From an uncultured Pelagibacteraceae bacterium (GTDB lineage Bacteria > Pseudomonadota > Alphaproteobacteria > Pelagibacterales > Pelagibacteraceae), in contig CACAPU010000003.1 of NCBI GenBank assembly GCA_902534465.1, positions 1 through 64,000 of the forward strand: 64,000 nucleotides of DNA, given 5' to 3'. Shown piece after piece: positions 54,192 through 62,494 of the stretch (position 1 is its first letter; each line of letters begins with the position of its first letter). A program made the translations under genes and the position numbers. Under the pieces are notes generated by a model. The model had not been told where the DNA came from. It did no database searches and was given only the letters and a program-made list of their open reading frames with translations.

Positions 54192-54489
54192 TATTAACCA
54201 TTTTCTCTATTTTTAATTTATCATTTACAATTGTAATTATGTTCAAATTTTCTATTTTTTTTTGTATTAATTTTTCTTCAAAATAAAATTTTTGATACTC
54301 GATTAATTTTTTTGGTGAGGTGAGGATATTATAATCAAGTAAATTGAGTTCATAACGATCCTCTAAAATTCTTATATTTTCATTAATTTCAAAAATTTGT
54401 TTATCAAGTTTTTTTGTTGAGTTTTTTGTTAACGTTGTAGCAAAAATTAGAATTATTATTGGGGTAAAAAAAAATATTTTTTTCATCAA
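54181..54489 (-). CDS. ftsL: Small FtsL-like TM/coiled-coil protein
   Basis: Position between rsmH and ftsI, N-terminal TM, coiled coil. Confidence 0.65.
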   Translation of the reverse strand: MMKKIFFFTPIIILIFATTLTKNSTKKLDKQIFEINENIRILEDRYELNLLDYNILTSPKKLIEYQKFYFEEKLIQKKIENLNIITIVNDKLKIEKMVNIDE

Positions 54490-54490
54490 A

Positions 54491-55486
54491 TTATCTTAAC
54501 TCCTCAACATCAGTCAGATATTTAAATTTTTCTCTTAAGTCATTAAAATCACATTTTTGGTTTATTTTTATTGCATATCTAAGTTTAGCAGATCTTGATG
54601 GTGGATTTTGGTTTACCTCTTTTAAGCTAGGTAAGATTGGTTTTTTATTAATTAATTTAAAACATTTTTCTAATACTTCTTCATTTGGCATATATCTAGA
54701 AGAATTTCTTTCCTCTGAATAGTGTTTAAAGAAAAATTTGACAATTTTATCTTCTAATGAATGAAAAGTGACTACAGCAATTACACCACCAACAGGAATT
54801 AAGTGAAACGAATTTATTAAAGCATTTATTAATTCGCTTATTTCTTTATTAACTAAAATTCTTAGTGCTTGAAAGATTTTAGTTGAATTATGAATTTTTG
54901 TTTTTTGGTATTTTTTTACACTATCAATAATTTGAACTAAATCTTCAGTTTTAATAGTTTTAAGTTTTCTTATTTTGACAATTTCTCTAGCAATTTTTTT
55001 TGAATATCTTTCATCACCTAATATTTTAAAAACTCTTGAAAGATTATTTTCATCCATGGTTGATATAAAATCGTTTGCTGAAAACTCATTTATTCCCATT
55101 CTCATATTTAGTTCACCTGTATCATTAAATGATAATCCTTTTTTAGAATTTTTAATTTGGTTAATAGAGTATCCTAAATCGAAAATTATACCTCTTAGAT
55201 CATTATTTTTTAGTTTTATTTTATTTAATTTAGAAAATTTAATATTATAAAATTTGAATCTATTCCTATACTGTTTTTCAAATCTTGATGCACTGTTCAA
55301 AACATCTTTATCTCGATCTATTGCGATTATTTTATTTTCTTTATTTTCTAGAATTTTTTTTGAGTATCCTCCCTGCCCAAAAGTGCAGTCGATAAATGTG
55401 CCACCATAAAAAGGGGAAATAATGCTAATTAATTCATTTAGCAGCACTGGAAAATGTTTTTTTTCCAGATTTATGGTGGCATTCAT
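54491..55486 (-). CDS. rsmH: 16S rRNA m4C1402 methyltransferase RsmH (MraW)
   Basis: FPVLLNELI, DCTFGQGGYS, AVVTFHSLEDKIVK. Confidence 0.96.
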   Translation of the reverse strand: MNATINLEKKHFPVLLNELISIISPFYGGTFIDCTFGQGGYSKKILENKENKIIAIDRDKDVLNSASRFEKQYRNRFKFYNIKFSKLNKIKLKNNDLRGIIFDLGYSINQIKNSKKGLSFNDTGELNMRMGINEFSANDFISTMDENNLSRVFKILGDERYSKKIAREIVKIRKLKTIKTEDLVQIIDSVKKYQKTKIHNSTKIFQALRILVNKEISELINALINSFHLIPVGGVIAVVTFHSLEDKIVKFFFKHYSEERNSSRYMPNEEVLEKCFKLINKKPILPSLKEVNQNPPSRSAKLRYAIKINQKCDFNDLREKFKYLTDVEELR

Positions 55487-55504
55487 TTATTTTTTTGAAG
55501 ACCA

Positions 55505-56959
55505 TTAATTTTTTTGTCTTCTCAAAAATGCTGGGATTTCTAAATCATCTTCTTCTTCTTTTGTTTCACTTATTTCTGGTGTTAAAGAAGTTTGATCTTC
55601 AGTTTCTACATCAGAATTAAATAGTTCAGGTGTTTCCTCATCAAAATTAAAGTTTTCTAGTCCATTTGATGGAGAAGATTCAGTTTCTTGTGTTACAATC
55701 GTTTGTTCAGAAACTTTAGATATTTGATCTTCAACTGAGTTATTTTCCTGCTCAACAATAGGTGAACTTGCAGCTTCCTCAGCAGAACTTATTGTGGATG
55801 ACTCTTGACCCTCAGTTTCAGTTTTTACCTCTTCCTCAAATTTAAGCGCATTTGCACCACTGGTCATTATTGAGTTATTTTGATTAGAGAAAGAGAAAGA
55901 TTGATTTGCAACATTATTAGAAAAATCAGAATATCCAGGATTTCTATTCTGTATTCTATGAACCATATTAATTACTGATTTTGGTTCTGGCTGTTGACCA
56001 TCTAATGAGGTAGCTACAATGGAAACTCTCATTAAGCCGTCAAGTTTTTCGTCAGTAATCGCACCAATTATAAGTTCAGCCTCTGGATCTACCTCAGCTC
56101 TTACTTTATTAACTGCCTCATCGACTTCAAAAAGTTTCAGATCTTTACCTCCAGTTATATTTATTAAGAGACCTTTAGCTCCCTTTAATGTATAGTCATC
56201 AATTAATGGATTGCTAATTGCCATTTCAGCTGCTTTAACAGCTCTACCTTCACCTTCGGCTTGACCCGTTCCCATCATAGCCTTGCCCATTGAACTCATA
56301 ACAGTTTCAACATCAGCAAAATCTAAATTAATTAACCCAGGTCTTACCATTAAATCTGTAATACTCTGAACTCCATGAAGTAAAACATCATTTGAAAGCT
56401 CAAAAGACTCCTCAAATGTAGTTTGTTCGCTAGCTATTTTGAATAGATTTTGATTTGGAACTACTATGATAGTATCTACATGTTTTCTTAATTCTTCAAG
56501 ACCTTGATTTGCTTTTCTCATCCTAGAAGGACCCTCATACAAGAAAGGTAAAGTTACTACTCCGATTGTAAGTATATTTAATTCCTTAGCGGCTCGAGCG
56601 ATAACATGTGCAGCACCAGTTCCAGTTCCGCCACCCATTCCTGCAGTTATGAAAACCATATTTGCACCTTGAAGGACATTTATTATCTCATTAAGTGATT
56701 CATCTGCAGCAGCTTCACCAATATCTAATTTTGCACCAGCACCTAATCCTTTTGTCAAATTCAAACCCATTTGAATTTTTGTTTGTGCGTGGCTTAATCT
56801 CAAATCTTGTGCATCCGTGTTTACTGCTATGAACTCAACTCCTTGTAAACCTGCCTCTATCATTCCATTTATTGCGTTTCCTCCAGCTCCTCCAATTCCT
56901 AAAACTAGTATTCTAGGTTTCAACTCTTTTATATCTGGTGTTTTAAAGTTAATTGTCAT
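55505..56959 (-). CDS. ftsZ: Cell division GTPase FtsZ
   Basis: [26 protein letters not shown]-terminal tail EIPAFLRRQ. Confidence 0.98.
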   Translation of the reverse strand: MTINFKTPDIKELKPRILVLGIGGAGGNAINGMIEAGLQGVEFIAVNTDAQDLRLSHAQTKIQMGLNLTKGLGAGAKLDIGEAAADESLNEIINVLQGANMVFITAGMGGGTGTGAAHVIARAAKELNILTIGVVTLPFLYEGPSRMRKANQGLEELRKHVDTIIVVPNQNLFKIASEQTTFEESFELSNDVLLHGVQSITDLMVRPGLINLDFADVETVMSSMGKAMMGTGQAEGEGRAVKAAEMAISNPLIDDYTLKGAKGLLINITGGKDLKLFEVDEAVNKVRAEVDPEAELIIGAITDEKLDGLMRVSIVATSLDGQQPEPKSVINMVHRIQNRNPGYSDFSNNVANQSFSFSNQNNSIMTSGANALKFEEEVKTETEGQESSTISSAEEAASSPIVEQENNSVEDQISKVSEQTIVTQETESSPSNGLENFNFDEETPELFNSDVETEDQTSLTPEISETKEEEDDLEIPAFLRRQKN

Positions 56960-56970
56960 TTATCCCCCGT

Positions 56971-57426
56971 TTAGTTATTAAGTTTTTGCTCCCATTTAAG
57001 GTTAGCCCTATTCATATTAGATTTTTTTCTAGCAGTGACCCTAAATTTTTCAAAGCTTGTTGGCTCCCATATTTGGAAAGTTTTTCCCTGACCAACAAAA
57101 AACATGCGATTTTTTATTTTTGCATGTTTTAATAATTTTTCTGTAATGAGAATTCTACCCTCACTATCAAATTGTAAGTTAATACTTTCTGAAAGTATTG
57201 AGGTTGCAAAATAATCTTTCTTATCCTCAAATGGATTTAAAGAGTCTATTGCATTTGAAATTTTTTCAATTCTATCTTGAGGCCAAGCCTCAATAGATTG
57301 ATTATTAAATGATGGAAAACATATGATTCCATTATATCCCAAGTTTGAGAGATAGCTTCTGAAGCTAGCTGGCACTGACACCCTTCCTTTTTTGTCCAAC
57401 TTGTTTTCGTAAATCGATAAAAACAT
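56971..57426 (-). CDS. mraZ: Transcriptional regulator MraZ
   Basis: NKLDKKGRVSVPASFRSYL and second AbrB-like half; first gene of the dcw-type cluster. Confidence 0.93.
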   Translation of the reverse strand: MFLSIYENKLDKKGRVSVPASFRSYLSNLGYNGIICFPSFNNQSIEAWPQDRIEKISNAIDSLNPFEDKKDYFATSILSESINLQFDSEGRILITEKLLKHAKIKNRMFFVGQGKTFQIWEPTSFEKFRVTARKKSNMNRANLKWEQKLNN

Positions 57427-57445
57427 AATCCATTAATTCCATATT

Positions 57446-57470
57446 TGGGATATTATGGGATATTATGGGT
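57446..57470. promoter_or_regulatory. Probable MraZ operator: three TGGGN repeats with 10-bp period
   Basis: TGGGA TATTA TGGGA TATTA TGGGT on the + strand, 20-44 bp upstream of the mraZ start. Confidence 0.7.
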
Positions 57471-57597
57471 TTTAAATATAATCGTCAATACTTAATATTA
57501 TAAATAAATATTCTTTATTTGTTCCAAATCTACAAAGTTAGAAAATAAAAAATGATTTAACTTACAAATATATAAGAATTACAAAGGTACAATTTTT

Positions 57598-57953
57598 GCC
57601 AGATAAAATATAAGCCGGGTTCTGTCTTTTAAACTTATCATTTCTCTAGACCTTAAATCACTTTAAGGCTCAAGCAACTAACCCAGATGACTAGCCAAAG
57701 ACTGCTTTTTGTTATTTCTAACTTTGTCATCTCTACTCAGTCTTGCTCTCAGTGGGGTTTTCCATGCGCTAGTTGTTACCAACTTAGCCGGTGTGCTCTT
57801 ACCACACCTTTTCACCCTTGCCTTGATAAGGCGGTTTATTTTCTGTGGCACTATCCCTAGGGTCGCCCCCGCCAGCCATTAACTGGCACTGTGTCTTTGT
57901 AGAGCCCGGACTTTCCTCTTTAAAAAATTAAAGCGATAAGTCTTTTATCTGGC
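57598..57953 (-). ncRNA. rnpB: RNase P RNA (bacterial A type)
   Basis: Minus strand carries GAGGAAAGTCCGGGCTC near the 5' end and AGAACCCGGCTTA near the 3' end; outer GCCAGATAAAA/TTTTATCTGGC pairing sets the ends. Confidence 0.93.
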
Positions 57954-57994
57954 AAATGGACATTATAAATTTTTTAATAAAATTCAATTATTTA

Positions 57995-58729
57995 TTATTT
58001 AAGATTTTTAAGGGATTTTGCTATTTCATAACATTCTAAATCGCATTTTCCATTAATTAACTCAGGTCTAAATCTCATTTGAAACATTTGAATTAGTCTA
58101 TTTAATTGTCTGCTATTTGAGTATTCAATTCTATATCCAATTCTTTTTAAAAAATTTACAAAATTATCTAAACCGAAATCTGACATGTTGCCTCTTAAGT
58201 TTTTAATTCTTGTGGACTTTAAATTATGCCAAATACCAATTTTATTTTGGTATAAAAATTTCCAAGGGAATTTTTCACCCGGATCTTTTTTTCTCAAGGG
58301 GGCAATATCTGAATGGCCTAAAATATTTTTTTTATTAATTTTATATTTTTTAATTATTTTTTTTGAAATATTAATTAAAGCATGTATTTGTCTATCATTA
58401 AATTTTCTGTAACCATGTTCATGGCCTGGATTTGAAATTTCGATACCTATTGAATATTTATTTAAAGAAATATGATTTCCCCAACTTGATTTACCTGCAT
58501 GCCAAGCTATATATAAATCTGGAATCATTTGAATAACTTTACCTGATCCTGTTATATAATAATGACAACTTACATTAGAATTAAAACTTGTTAATTTTTT
58601 AATAGCTGATTTGTCGTTTTTCATTCCTGTGTAATGAAAAATTAAGTATTTTATTTTACTTTTGTCTCTTTTTTTGGGATTAAAATTTGGAGAGTAATTA
58701 ACAGTCATTTTTTGAACATTTTTCTGCAT
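57995..58729 (-). CDS. ampD: N-acetylmuramoyl-L-alanine amidase (AmpD-like)
   Basis: LIFHYTGMKN, HYYITGSGKVIQMIPD, ILGHSDIAPLRKKDPGEKFPW. Confidence 0.9.
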   Translation of the reverse strand: MQKNVQKMTVNYSPNFNPKKRDKSKIKYLIFHYTGMKNDKSAIKKLTSFNSNVSCHYYITGSGKVIQMIPDLYIAWHAGKSSWGNHISLNKYSIGIEISNPGHEHGYRKFNDRQIHALINISKKIIKKYKINKKNILGHSDIAPLRKKDPGEKFPWKFLYQNKIGIWHNLKSTRIKNLRGNMSDFGLDNFVNFLKRIGYRIEYSNSRQLNRLIQMFQMRFRPELINGKCDLECYEIAKSLKNLK

Positions 58730-58784
58730 TATTTAAAACATTTAAATCTTTAAATAAGTAGAGGATATAATATAAACTGCATTA

Positions 58785-59588
58785 ATGAAAAAGATTTTAA
58801 AACTATTTATTATTTCAGCTATTTTTCATGTTTTAACATTAAATGTTTTTGCTGGTTCGGATGGTACTTTAGAAATAAAAAATAAATCTAATAATCATAA
58901 TGCAGAGGTAAAAGATTGCTTTGAAACTATAAATAGAGGTATTTTTGCTTTTAACCAAGGATTAGACAAAATTTTTTTTAAACCAGTAGCTAAAGGATAC
59001 AGATTCTTGCCTAAACCTCTTAGGTCAGGCACAAGTAATGCCCTAAATAATTTAAGTAATGTTGTTACTATCCCAAATAATATTTTGCAAGGTCAGTTTA
59101 AAGAGGCTGGAATTAACACTTTGAGATTTTCGATTAATTCAACTCTAGGTATTGCTGGGATTTTTGATGTTGCCTCATACTATGGACTAAATAAATTAGA
59201 TAAAGAGGATTATGGCCAAACCCTTGGGACTTGGGGGGTAAAAGAAGGATGTTACTTTGTTTTACCAGTGCTTGGACCAACAACTGTTAGAGATAGCTTA
59301 GGCTCTCTCGCTAATTTCAGTGGCGGTGATGCTTGGTACAATGTAACTATAGCAAATGATACTAAATACTTTAAAAATTCTGACTATTATTATTCTAGAC
59401 TAACTGCAGGTGTTGATTTTAGAGCTAAAAACTTGGAAGCATTTGATAGTCTTGAAAAAAATTCTATGGACTTATACGCTTCTGTTAGGAGTTTATACTT
59501 ACAAGACAGAAAGAGAAAAATTCTAAATTCAAGTGAGACTACTGAGACTATGAGCGATGATGATTGGGAAGAAATTGATACTCAATAA
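58785..59588 (+). CDS. mlaA: MlaA/VacJ-family lipid asymmetry protein
   Basis: NRGIFAFNQGLDKIFFKPVAKGYRFLPKPLR; GTWGVKEGCYFVLPVLGPTTVRDSLG. Confidence 0.92.
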   Translation: MKKILKLFIISAIFHVLTLNVFAGSDGTLEIKNKSNNHNAEVKDCFETINRGIFAFNQGLDKIFFKPVAKGYRFLPKPLRSGTSNALNNLSNVVTIPNNILQGQFKEAGINTLRFSINSTLGIAGIFDVASYYGLNKLDKEDYGQTLGTWGVKEGCYFVLPVLGPTTVRDSLGSLANFSGGDAWYNVTIANDTKYFKNSDYYYSRLTAGVDFRAKNLEAFDSLEKNSMDLYASVRSLYLQDRKRKILNSSETTETMSDDDWEEIDTQ

Positions 59589-59594
59589 CTATGA

Positions 59595-60185
59595 ATGATT
59601 AAATTAAAATTATTTTATTTTTTTTTATTTCTTACTTTAATAATAAGTCCTTCAAAAGCAAAAGAGCCAAGTGAATTAATTACTGAAATTGTAAATGAAG
59701 CCTCAAAAATTTTATCTAGCAAAGACCCTGTTGAGTCTAAAATTATAAAACTAAATAATATTGCAGAAACAAGTGTAGATATTGATGGGATTAGCATGTA
59801 CGTACTGGGAAAGTATCGTAAAAATCTTAATGAAGATGAAAAAATAAAATATAAAAAGCTATTTAAAAGTTATTTTTTAAAAAGTTTTTCAAGTAGATTA
59901 GTTGACTATTCAGATCCAAAAATTAATGTAATTTCAGAAAAAAAAATTAATGATAAATACACCATAGTAAATACTATATTAGAAGAAACATCAAAAAATC
60001 CAGAAATAAAAATAGACTGGAGAATCTATACAAAAAATCCTGAGAGACCAATTATTAGAGACCTTATGGTTGAGGGTTTAAGTCTAGCCAGAACACAAAA
60101 AGAAGAATTTAAGTCAATTATACAAAATAATAATGGTGATATAAATTTTTTATTTAAATCTTTAGAAGAATTTATAATAAAATAA
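59595..60185 (+). CDS. mlaC: MlaC-like ABC transporter auxiliary protein
   Basis: Signal peptide; Tol_tol_Ttg2-like sequence; follows mlaA. Confidence 0.85.
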   Translation: MIKLKLFYFFLFLTLIISPSKAKEPSELITEIVNEASKILSSKDPVESKIIKLNNIAETSVDIDGISMYVLGKYRKNLNEDEKIKYKKLFKSYFLKSFSSRLVDYSDPKINVISEKKINDKYTIVNTILEETSKNPEIKIDWRIYTKNPERPIIRDLMVEGLSLARTQKEEFKSIIQNNNGDINFLFKSLEEFIIK

Positions 60186-60230
60186 TGGTGGGCCCGCCAG
60201 GACTCGAACCTGGGACCAATACATTATGAG
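60186..60230 (-). repeat. Partial tRNA copy (positions ~32-76 of the CAU tRNA at 62278-62353)
   Basis: 45/45 bp identity with 62278-62322, ending at the 5' edge of the anticodon loop. Confidence 0.95.
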
Positions 60231-60349
60231 AGTCCTGAGAGAACACTTTTTAACGTTGTAGTATCTAACTAATTTAATAATAGCAATTTCATTTACACAA
60301 TATGGAATACAATAAAAAAACCTGATAAAGTAAATTATTGTGTACGTGT

Positions 60350-60901
60350 TTAATTTTGTTTTTTTTGAACAATATAAAAAGTACCAGAAAATATTGCAAA
60401 ATAAGTAATTAAAATTACTGTTTGATTATGATCTTCAATACTTGAATACAGAGCACCTGTCACCAATGCAATAATAACAAAAGAGAATTTGAATAATTTT
60501 TTATTGAAATTTTTAAATAATATTTTTATCGAAAAAAAAATACTTATTATGGCGTTCGCTCCTATCCAGATAGGACTTAACGCACCTATGGATTTGTTTG
60601 AAGGAAGTTTTATATTTGCATAGCCGTACCAATTCCAGTTCTTAGGGTGGAGATCTGCTGATAAATGAAGCCCAATTCCTAAAAAAACTCCTATAATAAA
60701 AATATTAATTAAAATCTTTGGTTTAAATGAATTAATTAAAATTAATAACAATGGTAACAATATGCTGTGGGTAATTATTGATCTGTGGCCGAGTGATTTT
60801 TGAAACATCTGGTCTTTATCAGGGAATTCAAGACCAACATACAATCCCAACAAAAATACAATTAGATATTTTAAATTATTGTTTAGATTTTCAGTCCTCA
60901 A
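60350..60901 (-). CDS. YdjM-like membrane-bound metal-dependent hydrolase family protein
   Basis: LGHRSIITHSILLP, GIGLHLSADLHPKNW; several TM segments. Confidence 0.55.
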   Translation of the reverse strand: MRTENLNNNLKYLIVFLLGLYVGLEFPDKDQMFQKSLGHRSIITHSILLPLLLILINSFKPKILINIFIIGVFLGIGLHLSADLHPKNWNWYGYANIKLPSNKSIGALSPIWIGANAIISIFFSIKILFKNFNKKLFKFSFVIIALVTGALYSSIEDHNQTVILITYFAIFSGTFYIVQKKQN

Positions 60902-60952
60902 TTAATTTACCTTCTCAAAAAAACCAAAAAACCACAATCCCTAAAAGTTTTT

Positions 60953-61318
60953 TCATTTAAATTCATCATCTTCAAGAAACTCATCTAGGGAATTTACCAT
61001 TTCCTCGTTATTTTTATTTGTCTCTTGTTTAAGTATTTCTTTATCTTCTTTAATTGATTTTTTTGCTTTATTTAAAAATAAAAAAAAATAAAAATATCCT
61101 CCTGCAATAAGAAGGATTAAGGTATTTTTAATTATAAAAGATAATCCTATATAACTTTTTTCAAATTTAGTTTTATATTCGACATAGTTTAAATACTCAC
61201 TATGAATATAAAAGATCAGAAATATTGATATTGCCAATAATAGAATTCCACCAATTCTCTCTTTTAACCAGAGATATAATCGTCCGTATAAAAACTGTTT
61301 TGTTAAAAATTTAAGCAT
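60953..61318 (-). CDS. Hypothetical protein with two TM segments
   Basis: ORF abutting 61318-61593; two hydrophobic stretches. Confidence 0.6.
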   Translation of the reverse strand: MLKFLTKQFLYGRLYLWLKERIGGILLLAISIFLIFYIHSEYLNYVEYKTKFEKSYIGLSFIIKNTLILLIAGGYFYFFLFLNKAKKSIKEDKEILKQETNKNNEEMVNSLDEFLEDDEFK

Positions 61319-61593
61319 TAGAAATTCACTATCCCAAACATTGCTAAAATTGTTGTCAATCCTCCTCTTAAGCCAAGGCTTTTGATAATTTTCTTTTCTT
61401 CCTTGGCAATCATTTTTCTCATTTCTTCTTTAGTAAAATCACTTTCCTTTTTTTGAGCAAACTCTAACTTTTCTCTTATGGCCTCTAATGCTTTTTTGCG
61501 TATAAGTTTTTTACCATACTTTATAGATGCATCAGTTGCCTCTTTTGATTTATCTATTGTTTTATTTGCTGTTTTTTTAATTTTATCAAGCAT
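61318..61593 (-). CDS. Hypothetical small charged protein with C-terminal hydrophobic segment
   Basis: 91-aa ORF whose stop overlaps the next start. Confidence 0.55.
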   Translation of the reverse strand: MLDKIKKTANKTIDKSKEATDASIKYGKKLIRKKALEAIREKLEFAQKKESDFTKEEMRKMIAKEEKKIIKSLGLRGGLTTILAMFGIVNF

Positions 61594-61616
61594 AAATAAT
61601 TTTTTTCCTCATATTT

Positions 61617-62129
61617 TTATTTTTCAAGTATATTCCAATTATTTAAATATCTATTCCATTTTCTTCTCCAGCCACACCAATAATGATCTTTGCTTTCCTG
61701 AAGAAATATAGCTCTATGAGATGTTACTTTACGTTTAGATCCATCTCTTTTCTTACCTAGATGGTAAATTCTATTTGACTCTTTAAGTGTTTTATCAACA
61801 ACCAACGTAGGTACAATAAAATATTCTTTAACTTTGCCATTGCTTACTCCACAAAGAATTACAAAGTCATCTTTATTATCTTTAAGTAAATCTAAAAATA
61901 TTTCACCTGTCTTTCTTGATGAATACTGAATAGTACCCTTATCACCATCAAAAAGACTATAAGATTTTACTCTAATGAGTTTTTTATTATTTTTTTTTAC
62001 AGCAAATAGATCATAAACTGCTGCGTTCTGAATATTAGAATTGAAATTCCCTACTAGCCAGTTCCTACTAGTTAGTTCTAACTCAACTGATAATTCTCCT
62101 ATACGTCCTATAGTTTGTGCTTTCGCCAT
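61617..62129 (-). CDS. PD-(D/E)XK endonuclease-like protein (homing-endonuclease-like)
   Basis: GRIGELSVELEL...AAVYDLFAVKKNNKKLIRVKS matches E...D...xVK core. ORF track starts at 62144; MAKAQTIG at 62129 likelier. Confidence 0.65.
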   Translation of the reverse strand: MAKAQTIGRIGELSVELELTSRNWLVGNFNSNIQNAAVYDLFAVKKNNKKLIRVKSYSLFDGDKGTIQYSSRKTGEIFLDLLKDNKDDFVILCGVSNGKVKEYFIVPTLVVDKTLKESNRIYHLGKKRDGSKRKVTSHRAIFLQESKDHYWCGWRRKWNRYLNNWNILEK

Positions 62130-62277
62130 ATAAAAACATACCACTCAAGCTTTTAAGTGACCAGTACATTGCCAAAAAAGATTGGAATCAATTTGGTATA
62201 CAATGAAAATATTTTTAGGGGGTTTTTTGCTAAAATTATAAAAAAGCAAATTTTCTAAACGTTGATTTTACTGGATT

Positions 62278-62353
62278 TGGTGGGCCCGCCAGGACTCGAA
62301 CCTGGGACCAATACATTATGAGTGTACTGCTCTAACCAACTGAGCTACAGGCC
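62278..62353 (-). tRNA. tRNA with CAU anticodon (elongator Met; Ile2 not excluded)
   Basis: Minus strand GGGCCTGTAGCTCAGTTGGTTAGAGCAGTACACTCATAATGTATTGGTCCCAGGTTCGAGTCCTGGCGGGCCCACCA folds as a canonical cloverleaf with encoded CCA. Confidence 0.95.
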
Positions 62354-62415
62354 CAAAAATCTACTCTTGTTATAACATTTTTCAACAGTTATCAATTACA
62401 GATAATCCATTAAAC

Positions 62416-62490
62416 TGGTGGGCCGTGTTGGTTACGCTCCAACTACCCCTGCAATGTCAATGCAGTACTCTACTATTGAGCTAACGGCCC
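62416..62490 (-). tRNA. tRNA-Val(GAC)-like gene with non-canonical D and T loops
   Basis: GGGCCGTTAGCTCAATAGTAGAGTACTGCATTGACATTGCAGGGGTAGTTGGAGCGTAACCAACACGGCCCACCA; all four stems pair, anticodon GAC. Confidence 0.8.
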
Positions 62491-62494
62491 TATA

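Larger units (their letters stand above)
60231..62322. mobile_element. Candidate ~2.1 kb tRNA-bounded mini-element
   Basis: Intact tRNA at one end, 3'-half tRNA copy in the same orientation at the other, endonuclease-like gene next to the intact tRNA. Confidence 0.65.

Noticed and set aside
60300-62205. Similar short strings TGGAATACAAT (~60303) and TGGTATACAAT (~62194) near both inner ends of the tRNA-bounded element
   Set aside because: Short, imperfect, AT-rich; not enough to call terminal repeats.
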